Assembly (NCBI GenBank): GCA_015680685.1
Contig: MNCI01022206.1
Location: 726,301-790,300 of the forward strand
Reading direction: 5' to 3'
DNA: 64,000 nucleotides
Source of the DNA: Gnetum montanum
Taxonomy: Eukaryota > Streptophyta > Gnetopsida > Gnetales > Gnetaceae
Shown: positions 24,603 through 35,830 of the stretch, one piece after another
Layout: the number at the start of each line of letters is the position of its first letter
Position numbering within the stretch: the stretch's first letter is position 1
The notes under the pieces: generated by a model
The model's input: the letters and a program-made list of their open reading frames with translations, nothing else
What the model was told of the DNA's origin: nothing
Database searches by the model: none
Translations under genes and position numbers: made by a program

Positions 24603-24833
24603 GAGGCTTCTCACATCGAGAAAGCTCTCTCTCTTCGGATTTTTCCTGCTCATAATGCTACACTTATCGCCCAGGCTTGGAAATTTGATTTCAATGTCAA
24701 GGACCCAGCCTTTAATATTATCCCTTATTATATAGAGCTGCCTAATCTTCCTTTAATCTTTTTATCTTTTGAGCGAGACATTGTTAGCATCTTAGGTCAA
24801 GTCATCTCCGACCATGGAATTGAAGTTAACAGG
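24603..24833 (+). pseudogene. LINE ORF1-like (DUF4283-type) remnant
   Basis: In this frame the sequence reads HIEKALSLRIFPAHNATLIA, then WKFDFNVKDPAFNIIPYYIE and LPNLPLIFLSF, then DIVSILGQVIS. The pattern W-x-F ... P-x-(Y/W)-(I/V)-x-L-P-x-L-P ... I-G/L-G is that of the DUF4283 domain found in plant LINE ORF1 and related proteins. The flanks do not extend it, so it is a fragment of about 75 codons. A different frame that is open for 79 codons here is probably chance. Confidence 0.45.
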
Positions 24834-24949
24834 GCTCACTTTTGTTGCTATTGTAATGGTTCTTGAGTATTCATATACATTGTTAGAGCTCTATTGTAAT
24901 GTATATGAAGATAGGGTTGTGGTTCTTGAGTAAGAAATGGATTCGATGC

Positions 24950-25265
24950 ATTCCATACCTTTGCAAATTTTCTTGCTTTAGTGTAATGGTGATATTGCAA
25001 TCTTTTATGCAATTTTTAAGCATTAACAATATTTTGGATTTACATTGAACTTGTTCTATATTCTACAATGTGTTTTTATGATATATGAGATTTAATTTTT
25101 TAAAAAAACTAATATATTTAAATTTTTTCTATCACATCCCTACCTATGAACCGGTCCCCACTTTTTCTTGAGGCATAGTACCAAACACATTCAGAATCAT
25201 GAATCCTCAATTCCTCCCTTCCACACAAATCAGATTCTTTTGATTCATAGTGATTTATGCATCAG
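24950..25265 (+). repeat. left inverted arm
   Basis: Nearly continuous match to the reverse complement of 26080-26345, from CCATACCTTTGCAAATTTTC through AATCAGATTCTTTTGAT. At the CpG-containing part of the right arm (near 26150-26170) this arm has TpG or CpA instead. Confidence 0.8.
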
Positions 25266-25379
25266 ACATTAATGCAAATCCAGGCTTCTTCCAATCCAGA
25301 TCCCAGTCTTTGCATCAAAGGAGAAGAAGAAGCATTCTTATTCACTTAGATTTGAGGTTCTGAAACCCAGTAGCAGCTC

Positions 25380-25950
25380 TGATCCATAGTGGTGGGCTCT
25401 GCCGGCCGTCGGCAGATCTGAACGGCGCGCTGCAGGCTCTCTCGACGGGGCGTCAGGGGCTCTCACGGGAGAGCCAGCGAGAGGAGACGCGGTGAGAGGC
25501 GATGCATGGCGTGATAGCAGCAGGGTCTCCCAGTGGCAAAAGGCAATGTGTGGCGTGACAGCATCGGCGCGCAGCAGGCTCTTGAACCGCAGCAGCTACC
25601 CCTGCGTGTCAGAGATGCATCAGTAAGAGCAAGCTGCGTGCGTGTCAGAGATGCATCAGCAAGAGCAAGCAGGCTCCCCTTCTCCTACCCGCCAGCAAGC
25701 GGTAACAGGGGATCGGCGCTCTCTCCCTTTCTCTCTTTCCAGTGCCAGGGAACAGGGATCGGCGCTCTTTCTCTCTCTTTCAAGCGCCGGCAATGCAGGA
25801 CGAGAGTGAGAGTGAGACAGCACGTTCCTGTACTGGCCTCGCAGGGGGTTTCTGCCTGCAGTGTGCACCGGCAGCCATGGACCGCCGACAGCAACAGTAA
25901 AAGTCTAAAATTTGCCGACAGCAACAGTAAAAGTCTAAAATTTACACGTT
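25380..25950. other. GC-rich core with internal duplications
   Basis: Strongly GC- and CpG-rich against an AT-rich background. It contains tandem copies of a TGCGTGTCAGAGATGCATCA unit near 25604 and 25637, GCCGACAGCAACAGTAAAAG twice (about 25884 and 25914), and GGCTCTCACGGGAGAGCC, a hairpin-capable word near 25456. A 141-codon frame (25533-25958) spans it, but composition bias explains it and no domain is recognisable. It may be a captured genic fragment. Confidence 0.55.
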
Positions 25951-26079
25951 TCGCATAAAGCCTTGAAATCTAAAATCTAAGACAATTGAAACTTGAAATC
26001 TAAGACAGTTGAAACATCTAAGAACTGAGATTATTCTTAGGTTTCCTATTCATAGGGAGGCGTCTTACTTAAAAGCTAT

Positions 26080-26345
26080 GTATCAAAAGAATCTGATTCA
26101 TTGGTGATTCTGAACGTGTTTGGGTACGTGTGCCTCAAGAAAAAGTGGGTACCGGTTCGTAGCCGGGACGTGATAGAGAAAATTTAAATATATTAGTTTT
26201 TTAAAAAAATTAAATCTCATATATCATAAAAATACATTGTAAAACATAGAACAAGTACAATGTAAATCCAAAATATTGTTAATGGTTAAAAATTGCACAA
26301 AAGATTGCAATATCACAGCAAGAAAATTTGCAAAGGTATGGAGGG
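26080..26345 (-). repeat. right inverted arm
   Basis: Reverse complement of the left arm; keeps CpGs (for example GGTTCGTAGCCGGGACGTG near 26153-26171) that are lost in the left arm. Confidence 0.8.
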
Positions 26346-26640
26346 CACTGAATCGATTTCCTTAAGAGCCATAATCTGGCCAAACATATAATTTCTGCAA
26401 CAACCAAAATGACTGCAGTAAAATGAAATCCTTTTGTCACTCAATCCAATATTTCCAAAAATGAAATTAAGCCTCAAGCCTCAACCAACTTTATAACAAA
26501 TCAGGTCTGCTAATACCTTTGTTCAAAGACTACCTGTGAGTAGCACCCTAGGGACTCCCTGTGAGTAGGGCCACCTTGAAGATTACCGGATTATAAGAAT
26601 ACACAACTTAACTAAACTAGGCACAGCCCTGTAATTACAA

Positions 26641-26910
26641 GAACACAACTTAACTAAACTAGGCACAGCCCAGTAACTCATCTCACCTATAATAATGGAA
26701 AACCTTTCAGACGCTGGAAAATCGGCACTAGTCATGATCAAGGGGAAAGTAAAAACAGAGCACCATGAGCTTGCAAGAACACAACTTAACTAAACTAGGC
26801 ACAGCCCGGTAACTCATCTCACCTGTAATAATGGAAAACCTTTCAGACGCTGGAAAATCGGCACTAGTCATAATCAAAGGGAAAGTAAAAACAGAGCACC
26901 ATGAGCTTGC
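26641..26910. repeat. 136-bp tandem duplication
   Basis: GAACACAACTTAACTAAACT starts at 26641 and again at 26777, and the units match almost throughout, ending GAGCTTGCA. A partial third start lies upstream near 26599. Reading frames across it are not supported as genes. Confidence 0.85.
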
Positions 26911-28029
26911 ATATGGCCATTGTCCATGTGATGTGCTGGTGGGCTTCGTTGCTTTATAAGCAAACAGATTTTTTAAAATGTTGAACAAGCATCCATTCGT
27001 CATCATGTTCATGAATCATGACCCATGACGATGACCCTGTTTTGTTTTTTCTTTTTAAAGCGATGTGAAAAAGAGCAAGAACCAGCAATGAACAATAAAC
27101 ACCCGAGAATGTGAGTTATGCTGGAACCTTTGACGCTCCCAAAGCCAGGCGAATCCATGCAAATGCAAGGTTTTCCTCGCACGCCCCGTCCAAAACTTTC
27201 TGTATGACCCATACTTGCCCCTTTAGCCATCGGTTACCATAGTAGCCCTTTCGTGATTTCCGTGTGTTTGTTTATTTATTCGTACTCCCTTGTTTTCTGT
27301 GGTCCTTCTCATGCCGATACTTAACAATGAAATGAAATGTTTTCTGTGGTCCTTCTCATGCCGATACTTAACAATGAAATGAAATTTTTGGTATGATTAA
27401 CAGGAGATGTAAGATTTTAATGCAGAATGCAGACATAGCAAGAACTAAAAAGGCAATAACAATACGAGGCAAGGCAAGGCCACCATATCAATGTATATGT
27501 ATATGTACAAATCCAGACAAAATTTCATTGGAAATTATGAAACACGTACCCACTGCGAATTTAATACACTTCTATACGCGTTCCCGAATCTGACGCAAAC
27601 AGTTCGTCAAAATTTATAGGTAATCACGAATCTCCGACGCATAGCTTAAAAGTTTAGTTTCCTTGGTCCCTCCAACGCTTTACTAAAGAGTTTAGTTTCC
27701 TTGGTGCCTCCAAAATTTAGACTTCAACAGTTGGATATTACCTAACCTTCCTTTGGCATGGTAGTGTGCTTTTTAAAATTTTTGGTGGAAAGATACACTA
27801 CCGTACTGTACATTGCTGTACTATTCATCGAGAAAACCAAATAATATGTGCATACTGCTTACGCCATAGTTGACTTGTAGTAGACACTCTTATTGACATA
27901 CATGTCTCCTTGTTCACACAATGCGTTCATACTACGTCATGTGTGCACGCCTCAGTTAACTTGCAGTGAACACTCTTATCCTTCATGACATATATCTCTC
28001 CTTTTTTAAAAAGCAAAAAAGCAAAACTA
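26911..28029. other. intergenic stretch upstream of WRKY-2
   Basis: Contains a 47-base tandem duplication (annotated separately) and one W-box core (27870-27875). Frames of 60-90 codons here have no supporting features. Confidence 0.5.
27291..27384. repeat. 47-bp tandem duplication
   Basis: TGTTTTCTGTGGTCCTTCTC begins at 27291 and 27338; the two 47-base units are essentially identical, so the event is recent. Confidence 0.9.
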
Positions 28030-28071
28030 CTCTTTTTAAAAAGAAATGCACTCTTTTTAAAAAGAAATGCA
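28030..28071. repeat. 21-bp tandem duplication
   Basis: CTCTTTTTAAAAAGAAATGC plus A, twice head to tail (28030-28050, 28051-28071); each unit contains the self-complementary CTTTTTAAAAAG. Confidence 0.85.
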
Positions 28072-28167
28072 AACTGAAGATAGCCTGCGAATCTGGTATG
28101 TGCTTTGTGTGTCACAGATGTCATATGTCCCACAAATAAATCGCGGTTGAATCACTTGAATGAAAAT

Positions 28168-29358
28168 AGTCAAAAGCAGGACTACATACAAAACAAGTAA
28201 CATGACATCTTCCACGTTCATCTCGTCTGTGAATTTCCACTGCCCAGCATCCCTTTCACATTGGGGATCAACAACAGTAGTTTTCAATGCATTCATTCAA
28301 AGCTAGCTAATCATCATCCTCATCCACGACGTTTCAGCGTTGCTTGCATCGCTGACGAAGGCTGCTTCACATCACTAACATTAATGGCGACCGCGCATTG
28401 CTTTTGGTGTGGAATTGTGGATCGTCTTCTACCTTGTCTGCTTGCTTTTCCAGTTGTAACAAAGTTGATGTGGAATCCCCATGGCCAAGAGCAGACAAGG
28501 GTTAAAAAACACGAGATTGATTAAAGCTAAAGGTGATGTGATAGATTGCAAGATCACTGTAGTTTTAATCTTTGAAAGCAATGTATAGCATAAGGACGCA
28601 GGTGAAATAATTTTCAAGGACCAAGAATGGAAAAGATCGGAATAGTAATCATGGTATACGTGGATCCAAGTAGATGAGGATAACCACAGCCCACAGGAAT
28701 TTTGAAACATTTTATTAGACATCAGTAGCTTCAATTTCTAAGGGAGCACTATTTGTTATGTGATGAGGTGTTCGGTTCTTAAAAATTTCTAAAGGTTCAT
28801 TATTTGGAGTGATGAGTGATGAGTTTGACCGCAGGTAAAACCATACCAAACATTAGGCTTTTTTTCATTTACTGGGATTCTTGGTGATGATATTTGTAAT
28901 CTTACTTTCTAAATGACCTTAATTTGGAGTGACAACAAGTTTAGTTTATTAGAAACTATCATTTGGAGTGATGACAATAAGTTGTAACCTGTGGTTAGGC
29001 CCTAATCGCAGCCATTCAAATAAGTTAGACTTTTCACCATCCAACAACCCTCTTCCTGGAAGATCAAAATTAACATCTATTTAAAGTGCTGATCTGTTTC
29101 TCAAGTTAAAAGCTATGAGTTTAACCTTGGCCACAACCATTTAAACACAGGAAAAATTGTGGTTTTAGTTTAACCTTGTGGCCTGACACTCTCTTTCAGT
29201 GAGTCACATCTAGCCTCAATAACTGACATTTATCCTGCACCAGCAAAGGCGCACTTGTTGAACTTACAACCTCGCGAAATTCACGGTATAAGCGCAGGCC
29301 ATGGCCAGTGGCGTGACAGTGATGGACCCTTCAATTGTCTGCCTGGCCCTTTAGTCAA
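28168..29358. promoter_or_regulatory. W-box-like sites upstream of WRKY-2
   Basis: TTGAC(C/T) cores at 28168-28173, 28825-28830 and 29353-29358. Sparser than before WRKY-1. Function inferred only from the family habit. Confidence 0.3.
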
Positions 29359-29455
29359 AGATGACGGTGTTACATATTCCAAACTGATGAGCATAAAAGG
29401 CAACAAATTCATCGTCCCTAGTTGCAGGTGTAACGATAACCGAGTTGATCAATAG
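29255..29455 (+). other. upstream ORF, in frame with WRKY-2 and ended by TAG
   Basis: 66 codons from ATG 29255 to TAG 29453-29455, in the same frame as the WRKY-2 start ten bases later. Its last residues SCRCNDNRVDQ align with SSCNDNGVDQ of WRKY-1 exon 1, so its 3' end is ancestral WRKY coding sequence. The codon that is TAG here is CGG in WRKY-1. The upstream part does not align with the WRKY-1 N-terminus. Confidence 0.55.
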
Positions 29456-29464
29456 ATTATAATC

Positions 29465-31160
29465 ATGTGGAGCGTCCGCCATGAAAATGATCTCAGCAAC
29501 CATGAGCAGCACTTTGATGGAGAAGAGGAAACCACCAAGGGTTCTTTGCCTTCTTCTTTGCAGGAGTCTGGAACTGCCGCTGTGTACCATCTCTTCACTC
29601 CTAGTTTTACGTGTTTGTGGAATTTTGCTTCGTTAATTGTAAAGGAAATGAATGTTTTTATTGGCTGCTTTTAGGGTCACTGCTGCTGCTCCAAAGAGAA
29701 AAAGAATGAGAAACGGCAGAGGAAACGGGCCTAAGTTCGTGTTCAAGACCAGATCTGATAAGGATGTCATGGAGGACGGTTACAGATGGCGAAAATACGG
29801 AAAAAAAGCTGTCAAGAGCAGCCCATTTCCTAGGTAAGCCTCTTCGCTTAATCGCTTTATGTTACTCTTAATTTTTTTCGCAAGTTTTAAATCATGCTGG
29901 ATTCTTCATAAGTTGCAACTAATATCTGGAACAAGTAGAATAAATCTGTTTGCTTGCTTTTTGTTGAATACACATTTTCATAGTATAGTTTGTTGGGTTA
30001 AGGCTTACAAAATAGTATAAGCGTTCATAGAACTGATCAACTGAAACTGATCAAACGGATCTAAAAAGTTTACTTTTCCACGACCTCTTTCCATTTCTCT
30101 ACGAGCCTTCTCCTTCATATCGTTTAGCCAACCAATGCCACAAAACCAATGCGTTAGAGATTCGCTAATCTCATAAAATTTTTACTTAACCGTGAGTTTC
30201 GGAAATGAACCGTGAGTTTAGGGCAGGAGTGGTAACATAAGCGCTTAAGATTCTCTCCGCAAATTTTTAATTTAATTTAAATTAAAAATATATATTTAAT
30301 AGAAGTAAAATGTAAAAAAAACTAAAAAACCTTAATTTAAATACTTTATTATTTCGTGATCCATGTCCCCACCCAATCTTTGCATATGGTTGCATATCTA
30401 AACGTGAATTGAATCGTAAATCCTCCATTCCTTGCTTCCAAAAATCAGATTCATTTGATGAATACCTGGCTTCCAAAAATCAAATTCATTTGATTTGATG
30501 CAGTGTACAAGACGTATCTTCAACCTCAGCCTTATTTTCATAATTTAGATNGATTAAGAGTAACATAAAGCGATTAAGCGAAGAGGCTTACCTAGGAAAT
30601 GGGCTGCTCTTGACAGCTTTTTTTCCGTATTTTCGCCATCTGTAACCGTCCTCCATGACATCCTTATCAGATCTGGTCTTGAACACGAACTTAGNGCCGC
30701 AACTGAAACTGATCAAATAGATCTAAGTTTAAGGTATTGAAACAAAACAAACAGATCTAACTTTAAGGGATAAAAACAAAACAAAAATTCTGTTGAAGTC
30801 AGTATTTTTAACAGTAACGAGAATCCTATCTCTTAAACAAAGACAGATTAAGACAGCTTGCTTGTTAAACATCTGCTCACGTTGGCTTCAGATCATTTTT
30901 TTTATAAAGTGGCTTTAATCATATGTAATTCTAGTTTCAGTTCTTGCTTCATAAGATTCAGAATCGTAAAAGAGTGGAATCTTAAAAATGATTGAACCTG
31001 CTTTTGCAGAAACTACTACAAGTGCTTAAACAGCAGCTGCACCGTCCGGAAGAGAATTGAAAGAGATCCCATGGATCAGAGCATCGTCGTAACCACGTAC
31101 GAGGGCACGCACAACCATGAACGCCCTTGTGTTGTGTATTACTACGTTACAAAGCCTTAG
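29465..31160 (+). CDS. WRKY-2: WRKYGKK paralogue of WRKY-1 with shortened N-terminus
   Basis: Nuclear DNA-binding protein. Exons 29465-29583, 29675-29833 and 31010-31160 predict 142 residues with the same phase-2 introns as WRKY-1 (91 and 1176 bases). The exon 1 donor lies at the same aligned place in both genes. A basic stretch KRKRMRNGRGNG (47-58) precedes the domain. Core WRKYGKK at 78-84, zinc ligands Cys-98, Cys-103, His-127, His-129, tail CVVYYYVTKP. The start Met aligns with an internal Met of WRKY-1 (KMFSLSHENDLSN). The WRKY-1 start region, about 100 bases, has no counterpart here, and a TAG blocks the longer frame. The DNA-binding part is intact. Intron 2 holds an inverted copy of exon 2 between Ns, so correct splicing depends on whether that piece is real. 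Likely a functional or recently weakened duplicate. Confidence 0.82.
30553..30694 (-). repeat. perfect 142-bp inverted copy of WRKY-2 exon 2 and its donor
   Basis: Reverse complement of 29731-29872, identical over 142 bases as far as I can check, including 39 intron bases after the exon 2 donor. It is bounded by single Ns at 30551 and 30695. The spacer between arms is 680 bases. If real, the intron 2 transcript could fold into a long hairpin with exon 2; the flanking Ns make a scaffolding error at least as likely. Confidence 0.92.
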
Positions 31161-31529
31161 CTAAGTTAAAGGCATGAGCATGGCATAGTCAAAATTCGCT
31201 CAGTATTTGCGTTTTCTTACAGAATAGGTGATGCCAGCTAGGTTCTTCTTCAAAAGTTGTAAACATTTTCCTAAGTATGCTTTCGTGCACTAATAAATAT
31301 GATTTGTCTTAGTTTTTTTTAAAATATTGAAAATAACTATTATTGCTTTTATATCAAAACAAATTATCCAAATATGATATTATGTAGAGATGATGCCATC
31401 TTTCAAATCATAGCCTACACTCATAATTTTCATTTATTCTCATTAGATAAAAATATTCCAAAAAAGTGATGATGGAAACCCATGATAAAAAAAGTCTTTA
31501 TGAGGGAGTTCTATGACTTAATAAATTGA
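31161..31529. other. 3' flank of WRKY-2 running into AT-rich repeat
   Basis: No gene. From about 31480 the sequence matches the AT-rich repeat at 8716 onward, and is then interrupted by element A. Confidence 0.55.
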
Positions 31530-31534
31530 ATATT

Positions 31535-32352
31535 TGATAAGTGGCAAGGCACCCCTATGCCCAACCATATGAATCACTAAGACATTTACACGTGATTCAG
31601 TCGAATTTCGTGGACCTATAGTTCTTTAGTACACTAGTTCTTCTAAGAAGTAAAATGAGCATTGAGAATGTTCGTTATCTTCCCAACTACACTTGTGAAG
31701 TGCAAGGGTATGGCTTAAGTGTAGTTGAGGTACATGATTTTTATCATTTTATGTTTTATAAGTTTATTTCCTACAACAAGAATAAAAAGTGGAGTATTTT
31801 AAGATTTAATTCATCTATTGCCTAGCTAGCCTAACATAAGTAACCGCCCCACTTTCCTGGACACATCTTGAACACATATAGTGCTACTGGGCTACCAAAC
31901 ATTAAGCATTGTTGGGTTACCATATACTATATGTATGCTCAAAGTGGTCATGGTTATATTCATTAACAATTGGAAATTAATTGCTTAATTAAAATGCAGT
32001 AAAGTAAAGTGCATTAAAAGAAACATTAATTTATTCTCGGTGCTGCAAGGATTGTCAAAAGAGTTCATTTTTATTCCTATCACACTAATGTGCTCAAGTA
32101 CATCAGTGCTCGAACAAACAACTGTACACACTTAGGCTCCTTCTATGGGCACTCAGAAAATATTCTAACTCTAGAGAGAATAAACTACAAGAACTTTACT
32201 ACTTTGATTGAAAACTAACAAAAACTCCTACAAAATCGGCAAGCGCTATATTTATAGGCTAGCGTATACCCCCTGATGTTGAATACCTAACGTTGCATCT
32301 AGGCTTCGATGTTGGATACTCAACATCGAGCAGACGAAAACATGCTTCATCA
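31535..32352 (-). repeat. 3' LTR of element A
   Basis: TGATAAGTGGC...GCTTCATCA. TATA region CCTATAAATATAG on minus near 32265-32253. The cassette before it contains CGATGTTGGATACTCAACATCG as inverted 8-base arms (32307-32328, given here as CGATGTTG and CAACATCG around GATACT). A short purine run (GCAGGGGTA on minus) directly precedes the LTR as candidate polypurine tract. Confidence 0.9.
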
Positions 32353-34430
32353 TACCCCTGCAACTATATGAAAACTCGTCCTCGAGTGAAGAAGAGGAGG
32401 AATAAGTTCTTTACAAGATATTGGGTAGGTATGGAATTATTGATTAACATATAAACTAACTCAGATAGAACAAACAACCTCTAAGTGCTCAAGTGTACAA
32501 AGTTACATCTTTTTACAAAATTGGATGTTCATGATAAGGGAATTGAACACCCTAGATAAAACTAACATTCAATGCCTTTTGGTAGCTGAAGAATAAGAGA
32601 GAAGATCCAACGATCATGAATGATCCTCATTGTGTGGTACTATCACATCATCCTTGGTAAAGATAGTCCTACTTCCAGTCTATGCTCCTTACTATAATTA
32701 CAACAGAATCATGAATTAGTATGCCATGTGTAACACATAGTTGTTAAATACCTTGTGTCATCGGTGGTTACACTCAGCTAGGTTTTGATTGTGGTAGATT
32801 GATTCCTTAGTAGTGTTAGGAGGAAGGCTAACAAATAGAGTAAAATAGATAAGTAGTCCATTAAATTTGAAAAAAAGTGTTCAACACAAGGAAAATATTT
32901 GAAGAGGGTGTAAGAATTCACAATAATAAAAAGAAAGTTCACTAAAAATTGTTGTGAAGATTTGCACAATTCAATATCATTGATGGGATAAACAAAAAGA
33001 ATTTGATTGTAAGAGTATCTAAGGGTAAAGAACTTAACTAACCCAACGAAAAGGTATGCAAGTGGGTCCTCCCCAAAGTAGGCATAGGCCTTTTATGCCC
33101 TTACATAACTTCAAACCAAAGAGTTTGTGGGCTTCATGGATGATTAATGGTTATAGAAGGTTAAGTACAAAAACCTGAAAGAAATTAACTAAGAATTTTG
33201 ACACATTAAACCAGGACATCGAACCAGAACATGAAACCACCAGTGAGGTGAGACATGAAAAGCATAAATGGATTAGAGAGAGAGTGAAATGAAGTTCCTG
33301 ATTAAGGTCACATGAAGTCTCTTATGGATTTTATGGTTAAATAACTTTGATAAGATCCATCCTTAGTCCAAACTAAAACCAACCATGTTCAGTGAATTTA
33401 CATTGTCATTCTAAGACTAGTTCATCCCCTGAAATACAAGAGTGCTCCCACAGAACAACCATTGTTCCTTATTAGAGAAGAAAAGAGAAGTAGGAAGTGA
33501 GGAAGGGCCTTAGTTAGAAGGGACTAGTCTCATAACTAGTGCTTGTAGCTTGTTTATTTTGTCTAAGGGATGTGCTTTGAATTCCCATCATTTTTTTAAA
33601 AATGGGAACCACACCATGTAAAGACGCATGCATTTATTTTGTTTAAGGGATGTGCTTTGAATTCCCAGTACTTTTTTTTTTCTAATGAAAACCACATCAT
33701 GCAAAGACGTAGGCATTTATTTTATCTAAGGGGTGTGCTTTGAATTCCCATTGCTTTTTTTTCCTTATGAGAACCACACCATGCAAAGAGTTATTCAAAT
33801 TTCTTCTATTGGTCGACATGAAATTGTAAGAAATCCATGAAAACACATATTCACACAAGCAAACAAAAAGGCACAAAGAATACCAAATCCCCTTAAAGAC
33901 ACACCTTGTTCAAACCTTTGAATCCTTTCCAATATTGGAAACTACCCAAATCACAGATTTTTTAAAGTTTTATTAATAAAAAAGGGACTACACATTTCCA
34001 GAATAAGGAAAACCATAGAGTTTGTGGATGGGTGGATGTTGTGGCCTCACTGCCTGCTACATAAAAAAGAAACCATGTTCTAATTACCTGTAACAAAATT
34101 CAAAGCCAGAATCCAGACACCAACAATCAAATAACAAAATAGTACATACCACCATCAAGTAATGCATTACCACTATACTTCGCACTTATTAACAAAAAGT
34201 TAGAAAATCACACCAAAATAAAATAAAAGAGAATATAAAAGAAAGTGTAAAATTTTCAAGAAATAGCAACTGTACTAATGATTGTGTAAAACAAAAATTA
34301 GAGGAGATTAATAACATAAAAACAAGAAGATGCAAAATAAAGAATGTGTGAAATAAAAAGTTGTAAAACAAAAAAATGTGTAAAACAAATAGTTGAAAAA
34401 CTGAGGAGCCTCTTATATGGTTAACATGGG
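32353..34430 (-). other. 3' non-coding region of element A with possible extra ORF remnant
   Basis: Between integrase and 3' LTR. Around 32560-32870 a minus frame parallels one in element B (40707-41048): shared TRYL, FCC and EVGLS segments in order. In A it has several stops. It stands where Athila elements keep an env-like ORF, but no signal or membrane pattern convinces me. Repeat units are annotated separately. Confidence 0.45.
33554..33790. repeat. three-unit tandem repeat of about 82 bp in element A
   Basis: Units beginning TTATTTTGTCTAAGGG occur near 33554, 33634 and 33717; each contains GTGTGCTTTGAATTCCCA-like and AACCACACCATGCAAAGA-like words. Element B has two units at the matching place (about 41697-41870). 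Confidence 0.8.
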
Positions 34431-35830
34431 TGGCTATCTCCCCCATGACTAAGTTGAAAGAAGGAGATCCAAAATATGGAGTGTGGTTGTCCATCCAAGG
34501 AGGTTTTTGTTGTATTAGCTAGCTTATGCTCATGGAATGGTTTGATTTGTTGGATGTTGACTAGTTGTTTTTTATTTGGGCTCTCAAGTTTGTAGATCAT
34601 CATGACCCCAGAAGGAAAAGTTTCAAAAATGATGTAAGGTCCTTCTCACAATGTTTCAAACTTAGTTCATTGAGGTATGTCTGTGGGGTTCCAGTAAAGA
34701 ACCTTATCTCCTAGTTGAAATTTAACTTTTCTGATTTTAAGGTCATGATGCTTTTTGTTGTAGGCCTTATACAACTCGGTAGATGATAGGGTCACTAATC
34801 AATTTTTGTCTAGTAGGTTGAGATTCATTAGTTTTTCTTTTTGTGCTAGACTCAAGACAAGGTCAAGGTCACAAGCTATTGAAAGTGTACGGAGCTTAGA
34901 TTGAATAGGAAGTGTTGGTAATTTTCTGTACACAGGCTCATAGGGAGAACAACCTATAGTAAGTTTCCATGTTGAGTAGTAGGTCCAAAGGGCATCATTG
35001 GGTTTTGTGCTCCAATATTTTCTATATTTGCTAATAGTTCTTGTTAGAATCCTTGTGATTTTCTTATTGGTAACCTTAGCTTGATCATTAGCTTGGGGGT
35101 GGTAGGGTGTTGTGAGTTTATGTTCAACCCCCAAGCATTACATGAGTTTCCAAAAAGTAGTGATATTAAAGTGAGTTCCATTATCACAAATTAATGCATG
35201 TGGCACACCAAACCTATTTACAACATTTTTTGTACAAAACAAGTAATAGTAAAAGATGTACAATCAACGATGGTTGCTACTTTTGCCCATTTTATATAAT
35301 AGTTAAAAACAACTATGATGTATGCCTTTTCATTTGACATGGACATGATGAGACCCATGAAATCAATGCCCTAGATGTCGAAGGATTCTTGTGGTTGAAT
35401 CCATTGCTAAGGTTCCTTTATTCCAGTAGTTATTCCACCATCTTGTTGGCATCATTCACAAGAGAAGATGTAGTGGTGAGCATCCCTAAAGATTGTTGGC
35501 CAATAGTACCCTTCCATTATGATTTTAATGCCCGTGTGTCTCCCAGCATAGTGTCCTCCACAAGGACCTTCATAAGTGTCTTGGAGAACATGCAGTTGAT
35601 TAGTATTAGGAACACACTAACGGACCAAGCCATTGGCATACACCTTATAGAGATCTCCATTGATCTCCATGAAGTGTTTTACCTAGTCAAGAAATTGTTG
35701 TTTCTTCCAATGGTCCAACCCTTGTGGCATTTCTTGGGTGAGAAGATAGATGAGAATGCCATCATATCATTTAGGCTCATTGGGAAATTATTTAGTTATA
35801 GCCCCAGGAAAGAGAAGTTCATTAGGAAAC
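34421..35830 (-). pseudogene. integrase of element A (broken)
   Basis: DDE integrase. Minus reading gives a zinc-binding N-terminal region near 35830-35450, GIDFMGL near 35375-35350 with the first Asp, and an open stretch 35134-34799 with LTTPYHPQANDQAKVTNKK (the conserved segment carrying the catalytic Glu position as K in NKKITRIL, normally NREI). The C-terminal part LPTLPIQSKLRTLSIACDL matches element C. At least one stop interrupts the core. Confidence 0.85.

Larger units (their letters stand above)
24893..26395. mobile_element. long-terminal-inverted-repeat element with GC-rich core
   Basis: About 1.5 kb with inverted arms (24950-25265 and 26080-26345, weaker similarity outward to the given ends) around a core that shares nothing with the arms. 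This form is that of non-autonomous DNA transposons such as Mutator-like elements; no transposase is present. Target duplications could not be identified because the outer ends are blurred. Confidence 0.55.

Noticed and set aside
25533-25958. 141-codon frame in the GC-rich core as a novel Arg/Ser-rich protein
   Set aside because: High GC content makes long frames likely; the opposite strand is open too, and no domain or start context supports it.
30074-30081. Exact WK box (TTTTCCAC) in intron 2 of WRKY-2 as autoregulatory site
   Set aside because: An 8-base word is expected a few times in 64 kb, and another copy lies in element B (near 42451, reverse).
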